Source: Fibrobacter sp. UWH4
Lineage (GTDB): Bacteria > Fibrobacterota > Fibrobacteria > Fibrobacterales > Fibrobacteraceae
NCBI RefSeq assembly: GCF_900142475.1
Contig: NZ_FRAY01000008.1
Location: forward strand, 1 to 64,000
Length of the DNA stretch: 64,000 bases
Direction: 5' to 3'
The translations under genes and the position numbers were made by a program. Below the pieces are notes generated by a model that saw only the letters and a program-made list of their open reading frames with translations, was not told the origin of the DNA and did not search any database. This document shows, piece by piece, positions 24,456-33,599 of the stretch. Numbering within the stretch: the first letter of the stretch is position 1; the number at the start of each line of letters is the position of its first letter.

Positions 24456-25403
24456 TTACTTATTTTGAGCGCGAGCGGCCTGTTGTTCTTCTGGCGTAGG
24501 TTTCGTATCCTCAAGTAGGCGGTCGGCCCATTCGTCCCAGAAACGGCAGCGTTCGCCTTCGAGCTTCATCTTCGCGAACTTCACCGGTTCGGTCTCGACG
24601 GCAAGCGTCACCACCGATTCCTTGTAGGCCTGCGGAAGCCCTGCCACGTGCGCCATGCGCTGCTTGAGCTCTGCCACGGTCGCATCGAGGATGTCCACCT
24701 CGAATCGGCGTTCGATGTAGCGGCGCGCAATAAATCCGAGCGCCATGAAGTAGTCACCCTGGTTCCCTTCGGCCAGATAATTCTTCTGACGCAGTTCCTT
24801 GAGCGCAAGCACAGCCTCTTCGTAAGGCGGAAGCCTTGGCGCCTCGCCCTTCTTCGCAAATTTCTTGTGCAGGAACCAGCCGAGGAACACGAGGAGCGCA
24901 ACCCCCACGACAATCAGCAAGACGTAAATCCACTGCGGGAGCCTCGGGTCGTCCAGCGGGTCTTCCGCTTCCAGAATGTCGTCTTCTTCGCCGGTGGTAC
25001 GCGTCGAAACCTTCACGGCCACGGGGTCGGTATTCACCTTGACGGTATCGCTACCCACGACAGCGTTCACCTGCTGCGGCGCAATCAGAAAATCGCCGCT
25101 CACGAAGGTGTTGAGCGTCGCGAGCCATACGAACTTCGCGGTACCCTTGGGCATGCCCTCGGTCACCTTTTCGTTCTTCATTTCCTTGACTTCGAAACTT
25201 CCGAGGTTTCCGACAAAGCTCGGCAAGTCCACGACGGCATTTTCGGGAGCGGTCACCTGAATTTCGTAGTTGAACATGTCACCCACGAACACCTGGGCGT
25301 TATCCACGTTCGCCTTCACCGAGACGTCGAAGGCGAGGGCCGGCACGGCACAAAAGACTGTCCAAATAATAAATGCGGCAAAAAAATGCGAAAAACGGTA
25401 CAT
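24456..25403 (-). CDS. BatD-like membrane protein
   Basis: A 315-residue protein. A signal peptide (ending PALAFD) leads into a beta-rich periplasmic domain (VSVKANVDNAQVFVGDMF...YEIQVTAPENAVVDLPSF) typical of BatD/oxygen-tolerance proteins. A transmembrane helix follows near residues 165-190 (WIYVLLIVVGVALLVFLGWF) and then a cytoplasmic helical tail. BatD-like proteins are linked to MoxR ATPase/VWA clusters and cell-envelope stress, but no such genes are next to it here. The ATG at 25403 follows AGAGG. It is divergent from the outer-membrane protein gene. Confidence 0.75.
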   Translation of the reverse strand: MYRFSHFFAAFIIWTVFCAVPALAFDVSVKANVDNAQVFVGDMFNYEIQVTAPENAVVDLPSFVGNLGSFEVKEMKNEKVTEGMPKGTAKFVWLATLNTFVSGDFLIAPQQVNAVVGSDTVKVNTDPVAVKVSTRTTGEEDDILEAEDPLDDPRLPQWIYVLLIVVGVALLVFLGWFLHKKFAKKGEAPRLPPYEEAVLALKELRQKNYLAEGNQGDYFMALGFIARRYIERRFEVDILDATVAELKQRMAHVAGLPQAYKESVVTLAVETEPVKFAKMKLEGERCRFWDEWADRLLEDTKPTPEEQQAARAQNK

Positions 25404-25527
25404 ACAAACCTCTTTGCGAAGAATATACAAATTTTGTAGATCAAGGGGCAACCGGCATTCCGTCTTCCAAATAGCCGAACTCGCCGGAAAAATTCCCCCT
25501 TCCTGTCGTCAGGACTCACTTTTTATC

Positions 25528-25542
25528 TATATTCGTTCTAAT
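25528..25542 (+). promoter_or_regulatory. -10 box close to start codon (leaderless type)
   Basis: TATATT (25528-25533) lies 9 nt before the ATG of the secreted beta-barrel-like gene; no Shine-Dalgarno is present. Confidence 0.45.
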
Positions 25543-26577
25543 ATGTCATTACGGTTCTTGGCCCAGTTGGTTTGCGCGGTGTTCCTTTGCACTGCGTTTG
25601 CCCGCGCGGACGAACACGGTGCCGAAACTCCGGCGACCGACAGTACTCAGGCAAAGAACGCCTCGGATAACGGCGCCGCCCCGGCAGAGGGCAGCACGTT
25701 AAAGGTCACGACAGAAAATATCCTTTCCATCGTCTCGATCGTCCTTCCGCACAATGCACTGAAGAACTCCGAATCCCTACACGACTGGCCCTTCCTCGCA
25801 TTCGCGGTTCCCGCCTGGGGCTACAACCTCAAGCTCCAGCAGGACTACGGCAAGGCGCTTTCGTTGAAGGGGCTTGCGGCAGGCGACGTGAACTTTTCCG
25901 GTTTCGGAATCAAGCTGGACGCATCCGTCGAACTGATCCACCTGTTGGAACTGGGCGTGCAGACAAGCCTGGGAACGGCCATCAACTACGGCAAAGCATC
26001 AACCTTCATGGGCGTATACAACCCCGAAAAACGGGACTACGAGCAGGACCTCGTTTTCACGGAATACACCTACGGCGTGACCTACCATTCGACGCTGACA
26101 ATTCCGCTGCTTGCATTCCTCCCCAAGAGCGACTGGACGAAGATCATCCTGAAGGGGTCCGCGGAGCTCACCTATTCCGCCTACACGGGAGCCGACGACA
26201 AACAGGTCTGGAAAGCCGGTAACGAAAACTCGGTCAACGGGTTCAAGTACAGGTACGGCGGGACACTCATCTACATGCTGCCTTTTAGCCGCGTGCCCAT
26301 GGCCATGGTTTCGGCGAACGCGAGCGGTTTCAAGCACGAATATGACTTTGACGAAAGGTACAAGGACTACAATCCAGGATTCGTGAAAGTAAGCATCACC
26401 CCCATGGCATCCGTCAAGATTAGCGACAAGTGGAACGGCATGCTGATGGTAAACATCTCGCGCGACCGCGTCTACGAAAACCAGCCCTACCCCTCTACCG
26501 AAGAAGTTTTGCAGAAACAGGTCGACAGCGAATGGGAGCTGAAGGCCGTCATGTTCATCGCGAGCCGGAAATTCTAA
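25543..26577 (+). CDS. Secreted, probably outer-membrane beta-barrel protein of unknown function
   Basis: A 344-residue protein with a signal peptide (MSLRFLAQLVCAVFLCTAFA), a low-complexity N-terminal stretch (ETPATDSTQAKNASDNGA), and then alternating amphipathic strands rich in Tyr, Gly and Lys that end in an aromatic residue (IASRKF), as barrel proteins do. No named family is recognised. The start is placed at the signal peptide, 9 nt after a -10 box. It is followed after 81 bp by the sodium:solute symporter gene, separated by a REP-like palindrome. Confidence 0.65.
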   Translation: MSLRFLAQLVCAVFLCTAFARADEHGAETPATDSTQAKNASDNGAAPAEGSTLKVTTENILSIVSIVLPHNALKNSESLHDWPFLAFAVPAWGYNLKLQQDYGKALSLKGLAAGDVNFSGFGIKLDASVELIHLLELGVQTSLGTAINYGKASTFMGVYNPEKRDYEQDLVFTEYTYGVTYHSTLTIPLLAFLPKSDWTKIILKGSAELTYSAYTGADDKQVWKAGNENSVNGFKYRYGGTLIYMLPFSRVPMAMVSANASGFKHEYDFDERYKDYNPGFVKVSITPMASVKISDKWNGMLMVNISRDRVYENQPYPSTEEVLQKQVDSEWELKAVMFIASRKF

Positions 26578-26601
26578 ATTTTCAGGGCAATTTAAAGATA
26601 G

Positions 26602-26632
26602 ATTGCCGCGTCGCCCCAAGGCGCCCTGCAAT
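26602..26632. repeat. REP-like palindromic element
   Basis: ATTGC (26602-26606) and GCAAT (26628-26632) flank an interrupted GC-rich stem (GCC..GGC). It resembles the AGATTGCCGCGTCGC...GCAATGACA type of intergenic repeat and sits between the beta-barrel and symporter genes. Confidence 0.5.
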
Positions 26633-26658
26633 GACAAGCTTTCTTATGGTCGCATAAT

Positions 26659-28020
26659 ATGAATATCGCCCTCATCGTTTACCTGGTATTCCTGATTGCA
26701 ATCGCCGTGCGCAGCGCGCGGCGCGTAAGGGACATTCCCGATTTCTTCGTGGCGCGCAAAGGGGCATCCGCGAAGGCTGTCGCCGGAAGCCTAGTCGCGA
26801 CGATTCTTGGCGGGTCGGCCGTGATCGGTGCAGTCGATAGCGGATCAAGGCTCGGCGGGGCCGCCAGCTGGTTCATGCTCGTGGGAGCGCTCGGACTTGT
26901 CGCGCTGATTCCCTTTGCAGGCCGCGCCTACAGTCACGGCAAATACGCACTCCCCGACCTGGTAGAGAATTTGTACGGAAAAGGCCCGCGGCTGGTCGCC
27001 TCCCTGGTGATACCGGTCGCATGGACAGGCATTGTCGCCGCCCAGATTATCGCCGCTGCAAAACTCCTGATGACCTTCACGTCGCTGAACTACACGGCAG
27101 CAGCCGTCATCGCCGCAGCCGTATTTACGGGGTACACGCTTGCGGGCGGGCAGCTTTCCATTCTGCGTACCGACTTTTTGCAGGCCTGCCTGATTATCCT
27201 TGGGCTTTTGCTGGTAGCGGGCTTTGCGCTCTTCGGCGGAATCCCCGGTGCAGAAGCGCGACCTCTTTCCGAAATTTTGCAGCAAGCCCCGGCATTCCCC
27301 TTCAACACGAACTTTTCGCCGCTAGACCTTTTCCTGCTGGTACTTACCTACGGAACCACCTACACGGCGGGCCCCGATATCTTCAGTCGCATGTTCTGCG
27401 CGAAGGATACCGCAACCGCGAAGAAGGCAATCGCGATGGCCGCAGCGACACTTGTTCCCGTCGCCTTTGTCATCGGATTCCTGGCGGTATACGGCGTAGG
27501 GCTCGCAAACGTGCAGGGAGCTCGCATCACGGCGGTTGCCGCGCAAGTTCTCCCGGCACCGCTGATTCCCCTGATTGCCCTCGCGCTCCTGAGCGTCGTC
27601 CTCAGCAGCGCCGATACGACACTGCTCAGCAGCTCCGTCATCTTGTGCGGACTTTTCAGGCTTGACAGGAATAAAGAAAATGCAAATGAAGCCCGCGGAC
27701 TAGCCAAGGCACGCATCGTGATCCTGCTGAACGGCATCGTGGCCCTGCTGCTTGCACTCGTATTTACCGACATCATCGGCACATTGTTATTGGCACTGGC
27801 CGTATACGCAGGCGCCTTCACCGTCCCTATCCTGTGGGGACTTCTCGGACTCCATGCAAAGCCGAAATTCGTGGCGGCCGCCATCGTTACCGGCGGATTT
27901 CTCGCCCTTGCGGGAAAAATCTGCCCTACAGGAACCCTCGGGGCGCATACGGGAGACATCCTGATGATCGCCGCATTCGCCGTAAACGCAGCGATACTTG
28001 CGCTGGGTCGAACGCGCTAG
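26659..28020 (+). CDS. Sodium:solute symporter (SSS family)
   Basis: A 453-residue inner-membrane transporter with about 13 hydrophobic helices. The N-terminal RRVRDIPDFFVARKG and GSLVATILGGSAVIGAVDSGSRLG segments match SSS family helices 1-2, and LLSVVLSSADTTLLSSSVIL corresponds to the Na+-binding helix 8. The family imports sugars, amino acids, pantothenate or organic acids; the substrate cannot be told. No clear Shine-Dalgarno is present, but a weak -10-like TATGGT lies 8 nt before the ATG. It ends 119 bp before secA. Confidence 0.88.
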   Translation: MNIALIVYLVFLIAIAVRSARRVRDIPDFFVARKGASAKAVAGSLVATILGGSAVIGAVDSGSRLGGAASWFMLVGALGLVALIPFAGRAYSHGKYALPDLVENLYGKGPRLVASLVIPVAWTGIVAAQIIAAAKLLMTFTSLNYTAAAVIAAAVFTGYTLAGGQLSILRTDFLQACLIILGLLLVAGFALFGGIPGAEARPLSEILQQAPAFPFNTNFSPLDLFLLVLTYGTTYTAGPDIFSRMFCAKDTATAKKAIAMAAATLVPVAFVIGFLAVYGVGLANVQGARITAVAAQVLPAPLIPLIALALLSVVLSSADTTLLSSSVILCGLFRLDRNKENANEARGLAKARIVILLNGIVALLLALVFTDIIGTLLLALAVYAGAFTVPILWGLLGLHAKPKFVAAAIVTGGFLALAGKICPTGTLGAHTGDILMIAAFAVNAAILALGRTR

Positions 28021-28139
28021 CCATTCACGCCCTGTTTCAGGACGAAACATTTTCCCGTTGGCACGCAATTTGCTAAATTATCCCCGTAATTTTTAATCAG
28101 AGACCGCGGGCAATGCCTTCGGCCGTAAAAAGGAAAAAG

Positions 28140-31109
28140 ATGAGCATAGTCGATACCGTTCTTCACAAGATCTTTGGTACCCCTCACGAACGTAAGGTCA
28201 AGCAGCTGCGCCCTGTCATCGAGCAGATCCATAAGGCCCGCGAAGCCCTGGAAGCACTGGATGACGCCGCCCTGGCCGCCAAGAGTGCGGAATTCCGCGA
28301 AAAGCTCAAGAATGGCGCCACCCTCGAAGACATCAAGGTCGAAGCCTTTGCCGTGTGCCAGGAAGCCTGCGACCGCCGTCTGGGTATCTTCAATATCTTC
28401 AAGCCGGAATTCAACTTCGACTTTAGCCGCCTGGGCCCCGAACTCCAGGAATCGGTGAACGCCGCGAAGGCCGAACTTGCCGCCGGCAAGAACGAATGGG
28501 AAGTCTACCTGCCCGCCTCCGTGTACGCGAAGGTCCGCGAACTTTACCCCGAATCGGTGAAGCCGTTCCGCATGATGCCTTTCGACGTGCAGATGATCGG
28601 CGGCCTCGTGCTCCACGAAGGTGCCATCGCCGAAATGGCGACCGGTGAAGGTAAGACCCTTGCCGCCGCCCTGCCGGTTTACCTGAACGGTCTTTCTGGA
28701 CACGGTGTGCACGTGGTGACCGTGAACGACTACCTCGCCGGCCGTGACGCCAAGCAGATGGGCATGGTCTACAAGTTCCTCGGACTCACGGTGGGTCTCA
28801 TCGTGAACGGCCTGAACCCCGAAGAACGCCGCGTGAGCTACAACAGCGACGTGACCTACGGTACCAACAACGAATTCGGCTTCGACTACCTGCGCGACAA
28901 CATGGCCGTGGAACCCAGCCAGCTGGTGCAGCGCGAACTGAACTTCTGTATCGTCGACGAAGTGGACTCCATCTTGATCGACGAAGCCCGTACGCCGCTT
29001 ATTATCAGTGGTCCGGCCGAAGACGCTACCGAAAAGTACGCCAAGGCAAACGAAATCGCGAAGCAGCTTATCAAGAACAAGGACTTCTCGGTCGACGAAA
29101 AGGACAAGAACATCCAGCTGACCGAAAAGGGCGTGAACCACATTCAGGAACTCATGCACATTACGAACCTGTACGGCGAACATGCCGACTGGGTGCATTT
29201 CCTCGATAACGCCCTCAAGGCCTGGTACCTCTACGAAAAGGACGTGGACTACATCGTCCGCGATACCGAAATCATCATCGTCGACGAAAACACGGGCCGC
29301 CTCATGGAGGGCCGCCGTTACAGCAACGGTATGCACCAGGCGATCGAAGCCAAGGAAGGCGTGCAGATCCGTCGCGAAAACCAGACGCTTGCGACGATTA
29401 CGTTCCAGAACTACTTCCGCATGTACAAGAAGCTTTCGGGTATGACGGGTACCGCCGAAACCGAAGCCACGGAATTCATCAAGATCTACAACATGAACAC
29501 CTGGGTGATTCCGACCAACCGCCCCTGCATCCGCAAGGACCTGCAGGACATGGTGTACAAGTCCGAAGATGCCAAGTGGCGCGCCATCGTGGCCGAAATC
29601 AAGGAACGCCACAGCAAGGGCCAGCCGCTCCTCGTTGGTACGGCATCCATCGAAAAGTCCGAACATTTGCACGGCCTCCTTGAAAAGGAAGGCATTCCGC
29701 ACGAAGTCCTGAACGCCAAGAACCATGGCCGCGAAGCTGAAATCATCCAGTACGCCGGCCACAAGGACAAGGTGACCATTGCAACCAACATGGCCGGTCG
29801 TGGTACCGACATCGCCCTTGGCCCGGGAGTTACCGAGCTCGGTGGCTTGCACGTGCTCGGCACCGAACGCCATGAATCCCGCCGTATCGACAACCAGCTG
29901 CGCGGCCGTTCCGGCCGTCAGGGCGACCCGGGTTCCAGCCAGTACTTCCTCAGCCTCGACGACAACCTGATGCGTATCTTCGGTGGCGACAGCGTCAAGA
30001 ACCTGATGACCCGTTTTGGCGTGGGCGAAGACGAAGTGATTACCCACCCGATCGTGAGCCGCTCCATCCGTGGCGCACAGCGCCGCGTGGAAGGCCAGAG
30101 CTTCGATATCCGTAAGCACTTGCTCGACTACGACAACGTGATGAACGAACAGCGTAAGGTGATTTACGGACTCCGCCGCCGCATTCTGAACGGCGAAGAC
30201 ATCAGCGAAGAAATCATGAACCGTATCGAGGACGCCTGCGACATCAAGGTGTCCACCTACATTCCGGCAAAGAGCTACGCCGAAGCCTGGAACCTCGAAG
30301 GACTCCACGTCGACCTGCAGCGCAGCCTCGGCATGGAATACAGCCTCACGCTCGAAGACGCCATGAGCAAGACGCCCGAACAGGTGCTTGACGAAATCAT
30401 CGCGCTCTGCAAGGCCCGCTACGAAAAGCTCGGCAAGATCATTCCGGAAACCGACTTCCGCCAGATCGAACGCCGCTTCCTGTTGATGACCATCGACCAG
30501 GTATGGAAGGAACACCTGTACGCCATGGACCAGCTGAAGGATTCTATCCGTTTCCACGGATACGCCCAGAAGGACCCGCTGATGGTCTACAAGAACGAAG
30601 GCTACAAGATGTTCGAAGGCTGCATGGAAAAGATCGCGACGCTCACCGCGCTCCGCATCCTGAACATCCGCATCACGCTCCCGAACGGCATGACCGTTTC
30701 GCCGGACCAGTTGCAACTCAAGAGCCAAGAACAGATTGACGCCGAAAAGAAGGCCGCCGATAGTTCGACAAGCTCACCAACCGATAAGGTCCCTGAGCCT
30801 GCCGAAGCTCCGGCTGAAGCCCCTGCCGAACAGATGAGCGCCGACGGTGCAAAGCCCGCAGGACTCGCAGGTACAGCAGCCTCCTCTGAAACGAACGCGA
30901 TTTCCGAAGAACAGCAGTCCCAGCCGATGCCGCAGTCCGCTCTTCCGGGAACGCGCCCGACGGTGCGCCGTACTTACACGAACCCTGCCATCGCCGCAGC
31001 CGCCCGCCGCGCCCAGCAGCAGGCCGCCGCAAAGCTCGGTCGCAACGATCCGTGCTGGTGCGGTTCCGGCCTCAAGTACAAGAAGTGCCACGGCAAAGAC
31101 ATGGAATAA
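28140..31109 (+). CDS. secA: Preprotein translocase ATPase SecA
   Basis: A 989-residue motor that pushes unfolded proteins through SecYEG. Walker A is ATGEGKT (167-173), DEVDSILIDEARTPL is the DEAD box region, IATNMAGRGTDI and RGRSGRQGDPG are helicase motifs, and the C-terminus carries the zinc SEC-C motif NDPCWCGSGLKYKKCH. Relative to E. coli about 60 residues are inserted before FDVQMIGG (about 85-147). The linker before SEC-C is long and contains an in-frame repeat-like segment (see 30763-30807). The start is placed at 28140 behind AAAAAGGA; an ATG nine codons upstream lacks a good ribosome site. Confidence 0.97.
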   Translation: MSIVDTVLHKIFGTPHERKVKQLRPVIEQIHKAREALEALDDAALAAKSAEFREKLKNGATLEDIKVEAFAVCQEACDRRLGIFNIFKPEFNFDFSRLGPELQESVNAAKAELAAGKNEWEVYLPASVYAKVRELYPESVKPFRMMPFDVQMIGGLVLHEGAIAEMATGEGKTLAAALPVYLNGLSGHGVHVVTVNDYLAGRDAKQMGMVYKFLGLTVGLIVNGLNPEERRVSYNSDVTYGTNNEFGFDYLRDNMAVEPSQLVQRELNFCIVDEVDSILIDEARTPLIISGPAEDATEKYAKANEIAKQLIKNKDFSVDEKDKNIQLTEKGVNHIQELMHITNLYGEHADWVHFLDNALKAWYLYEKDVDYIVRDTEIIIVDENTGRLMEGRRYSNGMHQAIEAKEGVQIRRENQTLATITFQNYFRMYKKLSGMTGTAETEATEFIKIYNMNTWVIPTNRPCIRKDLQDMVYKSEDAKWRAIVAEIKERHSKGQPLLVGTASIEKSEHLHGLLEKEGIPHEVLNAKNHGREAEIIQYAGHKDKVTIATNMAGRGTDIALGPGVTELGGLHVLGTERHESRRIDNQLRGRSGRQGDPGSSQYFLSLDDNLMRIFGGDSVKNLMTRFGVGEDEVITHPIVSRSIRGAQRRVEGQSFDIRKHLLDYDNVMNEQRKVIYGLRRRILNGEDISEEIMNRIEDACDIKVSTYIPAKSYAEAWNLEGLHVDLQRSLGMEYSLTLEDAMSKTPEQVLDEIIALCKARYEKLGKIIPETDFRQIERRFLLMTIDQVWKEHLYAMDQLKDSIRFHGYAQKDPLMVYKNEGYKMFEGCMEKIATLTALRILNIRITLPNGMTVSPDQLQLKSQEQIDAEKKAADSSTSSPTDKVPEPAEAPAEAPAEQMSADGAKPAGLAGTAASSETNAISEEQQSQPMPQSALPGTRPTVRRTYTNPAIAAAARRAQQQAAAKLGRNDPCWCGSGLKYKKCHGKDME
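30763..30807 (+). repeat. Palindromic repeat-like insert within secA
   Basis: GTTCGACAAGCTCA (30763-30776) and TGAGCCTGCCGAAG (30794-30807) are imperfect inverted copies around a short spacer. This resembles intergenic repeats found in many genomes and shares the CTTCG/CTCAGG pattern with 17551-17573. It is read in frame as STSSPTDKVPEPAEA in the C-terminal linker. Confidence 0.55.
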
Positions 31110-31163
31110 TTCCCGGAACTAGATATCGCCGTAAAGGCGGTCCCTAGATTTCAAACAAATTAG

Positions 31164-31193
31164 AACCCGGTGCCCAAACGGCGCCGGGTTTCC
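31164..31193 (+). terminator. Terminator of secA
   Basis: AACCCGGTGCC (31164-31174) and GGCGCCGGGTT (31180-31190) form a stem with one mismatch and a 5-nt loop, followed by TCCTT. It lies 54 bp after the secA stop. A smaller CGCC/GGCG hairpin precedes it. Confidence 0.65.
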
Positions 31194-31245
31194 TTATAAG
31201 TAAGAAAAAAACAAGAAGTATTTTAGGGCACGGGATGTTGTGGCA

Positions 31246-31275
31246 TTGACAACGGCCATCCCAATTATTTATATT
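31246..31275 (+). promoter_or_regulatory. Promoter of the small orphan gene
   Basis: TTGACA (31246-31251) and TATATT (31270-31275) with an 18-nt spacer. The predicted start near 31282 leaves a 44-nt leader before the ATG at 31326, unlike the leaderless starts elsewhere in the window. Confidence 0.6.
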
Positions 31276-31325
31276 TGGCGCGGTTTTTTGGGTTGTGTAG
31301 TTAGCTGTAACTATGCGGGGTTAGA

Positions 31326-31583
31326 ATGTGCGCACCTACTGACTACTTGACAACAATTTTGTTGTTTAAGCTTCTGTGCATTGCGGGGTTGGAAATCATC
31401 GCATTGTTTTATATCGACTGGCTTTTCAAGCATGACCGCAACAGCGATTACCTAGAAAAACTCACGCCTAACTATAATCCACCCAGAACGCCGTTGACAA
31501 AAATTTTCATCATGGCAAAATACTCCATTAGGCACTATTCCCGAAGAATCAAGATACTCTTCCACAAGCTGATTCCGGCCTAA
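31326..31583 (+). CDS. Small membrane protein of unknown function
   Basis: An 85-residue protein with one hydrophobic helix (residues 7-30, YLTTILLFKLLCIAGLEIIA) and a strongly basic C-terminal half (KYSIRHYSRRIKILFHKL). It has its own promoter and a strong terminator, forming a compact single-gene unit. No family is recognised. A ribosome site is weak (GGGGTTAGA before ATG), so a non-coding role of the transcript cannot be excluded. Confidence 0.5.
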   Translation: MCAPTDYLTTILLFKLLCIAGLEIIALFYIDWLFKHDRNSDYLEKLTPNYNPPRTPLTKIFIMAKYSIRHYSRRIKILFHKLIPA

Positions 31584-31616
31584 AACAAAACTCCTTAGTG
31601 TGTTGGTTGCACACGG

Positions 31617-31646
31617 GACCTGCCTAGAACCTAGGCAGGTCTTTTT
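31617..31646 (+). terminator. Strong intrinsic terminator
   Basis: A perfect 11-bp stem GACCTGCCTAG (31617-31627) / CTAGGCAGGTC (31631-31641), loop AAC, followed by TTTTT. It ends the small orphan unit and faces the convergent patatin gene. The stem core is shared with the hairpin at 425-447. Confidence 0.9.
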
Positions 31647-31660
31647 ATCGGAGTAGTCCT

Positions 31661-32548
31661 TTACTTTTTCGCGATAGTCGACTTCACGAACTTGACCACA
31701 TCCTTTCTGGTGCGGTTGTAAAGATCGTCCCAGATATCGGAAACTTCGTTCACGAGCGAAAGGTCATCCATCGCGAACTTGGAATCCACCTTGGGAGCGA
31801 CGCGGCAGACATTTTCTTCGCCGATATTGGCGCACGCTTCGAAATAGCCCGAATTGCCGGTACGCGCGACCCATTCGTCCATGACGTACTTGCCCCAACC
31901 GACAATGCTCTTGTCCTTGGGAGCGTTGTTCGGACGGACCATTCCCGTATTGAAGGAAAGAATCTTGTAATTGCCCTTGAATTCCTTGACCTTGTTCAAG
32001 CCGGATTCCAGCACCATGATGGGGTCGTTCGCCCACATGCCGCCATCGCAATAGATTTCTTTCTTGCCGTCCTTGTTACGGCTGACCGTATCGAAATACG
32101 TCGGCGCAGAGCAACTCGAAAGGACTGCGAACCACTGGTCCGTCATGCCGTCACCACGGTCCCAAACCTTCTCGACACTTTCGCCATTCATGAAAGTCGC
32201 CGGGATATAAATCGGCTTCTTGAATTCGTACATCTTGTAGCGGAAGGTACGCTGCAGGAGCTTCTTGAGCTTGGAATTGTCGTAGCGGTAATAGTTGTTC
32301 GTCAGAATCTTGGCGGCGCTCACCTTGGTGAAAATGGCCGAAAGGTTTTCACGGTACAGGTCGTAAAGCTCCGCGGCAGTCATGCCGGAGCAAAGTCCCG
32401 CGGCAACAATAGAGCCCGTAGAGGTCCCCGCGAAGGCCGCTCCGAGATTGGCCAGGCTTTCGCCGAGATCTTCCTCGAGCCTGCGCATAAACTGAAGGGG
32501 ACCGATACCGAGGGCACCACCGCCGGAAACAGAAATCGTAAGTTTCAT
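31661..32548 (-). CDS. Patatin-like phospholipase
   Basis: A 295-residue lipid acyl hydrolase. The oxyanion loop GGGALG (residues 9-14), nucleophile elbow GTSTGS (Ser43) and the dyad Asp in CDGG (Asp168) are all present, so it should be active. There is no signal peptide, and the compact single-domain form resembles cytoplasmic patatins. Such enzymes act in lipid turnover, and some (CapV) are effectors of cyclic-nucleotide defence, but no cyclase gene is next to it. AAAGGAG precedes the ATG. It is divergent from the LpxL-like gene. Confidence 0.9.
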   Translation of the reverse strand: MKLTISVSGGGALGIGPLQFMRRLEEDLGESLANLGAAFAGTSTGSIVAAGLCSGMTAAELYDLYRENLSAIFTKVSAAKILTNNYYRYDNSKLKKLLQRTFRYKMYEFKKPIYIPATFMNGESVEKVWDRGDGMTDQWFAVLSSCSAPTYFDTVSRNKDGKKEIYCDGGMWANDPIMVLESGLNKVKEFKGNYKILSFNTGMVRPNNAPKDKSIVGWGKYVMDEWVARTGNSGYFEACANIGEENVCRVAPKVDSKFAMDDLSLVNEVSDIWDDLYNRTRKDVVKFVKSTIAKK

Positions 32549-32665
32549 TCATTTCTCCTTTTATAGATAAATTTATTTCTTGGTGTAGAAAATAGTTTAT
32601 TCAAATCCAACAGGCAAAGACATTTTGGTAAAATATTGTCCATAAAGTTTTGTACATTTGCAAAG

Positions 32666-33526
32666 ATGGAATTCTTGAGCAGGACATTCAGGGCCGCTTG
32701 CGCCTTTGTATTCGAAAAGGCCGCATTCGCACTCCTGTATACAACAAGGTGGAAACGGAAGGTCGTACTGGCAAACCGCTCCCTGACGCAAGGCGAAAGC
32801 AATGTAGAATCGGAACGTTTTTACAGACAAATGCTCAAGAACCTGACCCGCCACGCCGCCGATATCATTTTCCTGTTCAGGGATTACAAGAAATTGCCCC
32901 AGGATACCGCCGAATATCCCTTTCAAGACGGGCATGGCTTCACCTACGCCCTTGCGGAAGGCAGCGCACCCGTCCTGCAGAAAATGCGCCAGGGCGGCAT
33001 CTTCCTCACCGCCCATTACGGCAACTACGAGGCGATAGGTCCGTGGCTATGCAGGCTAGGAATCCCGCTCAAGGCAAGCTACATCCCACTGAAACCCGCG
33101 TGGCTCAACCGCCTCGTCGAAAACCGGATGCGTGCCGTCGACGGGAAAAGCTACGCCGTTAATGCGAAGACTCCCCGCGAATTTTTGCGGCTGCTCGACG
33201 AACGCCAGCTTTTTTGCCTACTCTCCGACCAGGACAGCCGCATTCCAAGCGCCGGGAAAGGAACATTTCTCGGCAAGGCGGTCCACGTGAATCCGCTCCC
33301 CGACTTTCTGTACAGGCACCGCCCCGACGCCCCCCTATACATCTGCTGGATGGAGGAGCAGCCCGGCCGCAAGTTACTGCATGCCGAAGAAATCCCAGTA
33401 GCCCCTGACGCAAAAGTCATGGATACATTCAACCGCTGGCTCGAAAATAGAATCGCCGAAAATCCCGCCCTGTGGTACGGATGGACGCACCGCCGTTTCT
33501 ACAGCTGCAAGCCGGAGATTTACTAA
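32666..33526 (+). CDS. LpxL/HtrB-type lipid A acyltransferase
   Basis: A 286-residue protein of the lysophospholipid/lauroyl acyltransferase family. The catalytic HxxxxE motif is HYGNYE (FLTAHYGNYEAIG), followed by LLSDQDSR and a C-terminal WYGWTHRRF that is typical of family members acting on lipid A or other envelope lipids at the inner membrane. It begins with MEFLSRTF; no Shine-Dalgarno is visible and a possible -10-like TACATT lies 7 nt before ATG. It converges on the carboxylase gene at its 3' side, 73 bp apart. Confidence 0.85.
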   Translation: MEFLSRTFRAACAFVFEKAAFALLYTTRWKRKVVLANRSLTQGESNVESERFYRQMLKNLTRHAADIIFLFRDYKKLPQDTAEYPFQDGHGFTYALAEGSAPVLQKMRQGGIFLTAHYGNYEAIGPWLCRLGIPLKASYIPLKPAWLNRLVENRMRAVDGKSYAVNAKTPREFLRLLDERQLFCLLSDQDSRIPSAGKGTFLGKAVHVNPLPDFLYRHRPDAPLYICWMEEQPGRKLLHAEEIPVAPDAKVMDTFNRWLENRIAENPALWYGWTHRRFYSCKPEIY

Positions 33527-33599
33527 GCAAGCCATCCGACAAGGCGCTCCACCCCGTCAAGGATCTCGGCAGCGATTTCTACAAGCCGCACGCCGGAAC

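Noticed and set aside
28017-30728. 903-codon open frame on the minus strand opposite secA
   Set aside because: It is the shadow of secA codon usage: the plus-strand frame is an unmistakable SecA, while the antisense product has no family features and no ribosome site.
31661-32548. CBASS-type patatin effector
   Set aside because: No nucleotide cyclase or CBASS accessory gene adjoins the patatin gene; its neighbours are an acyltransferase and an orphan small gene.
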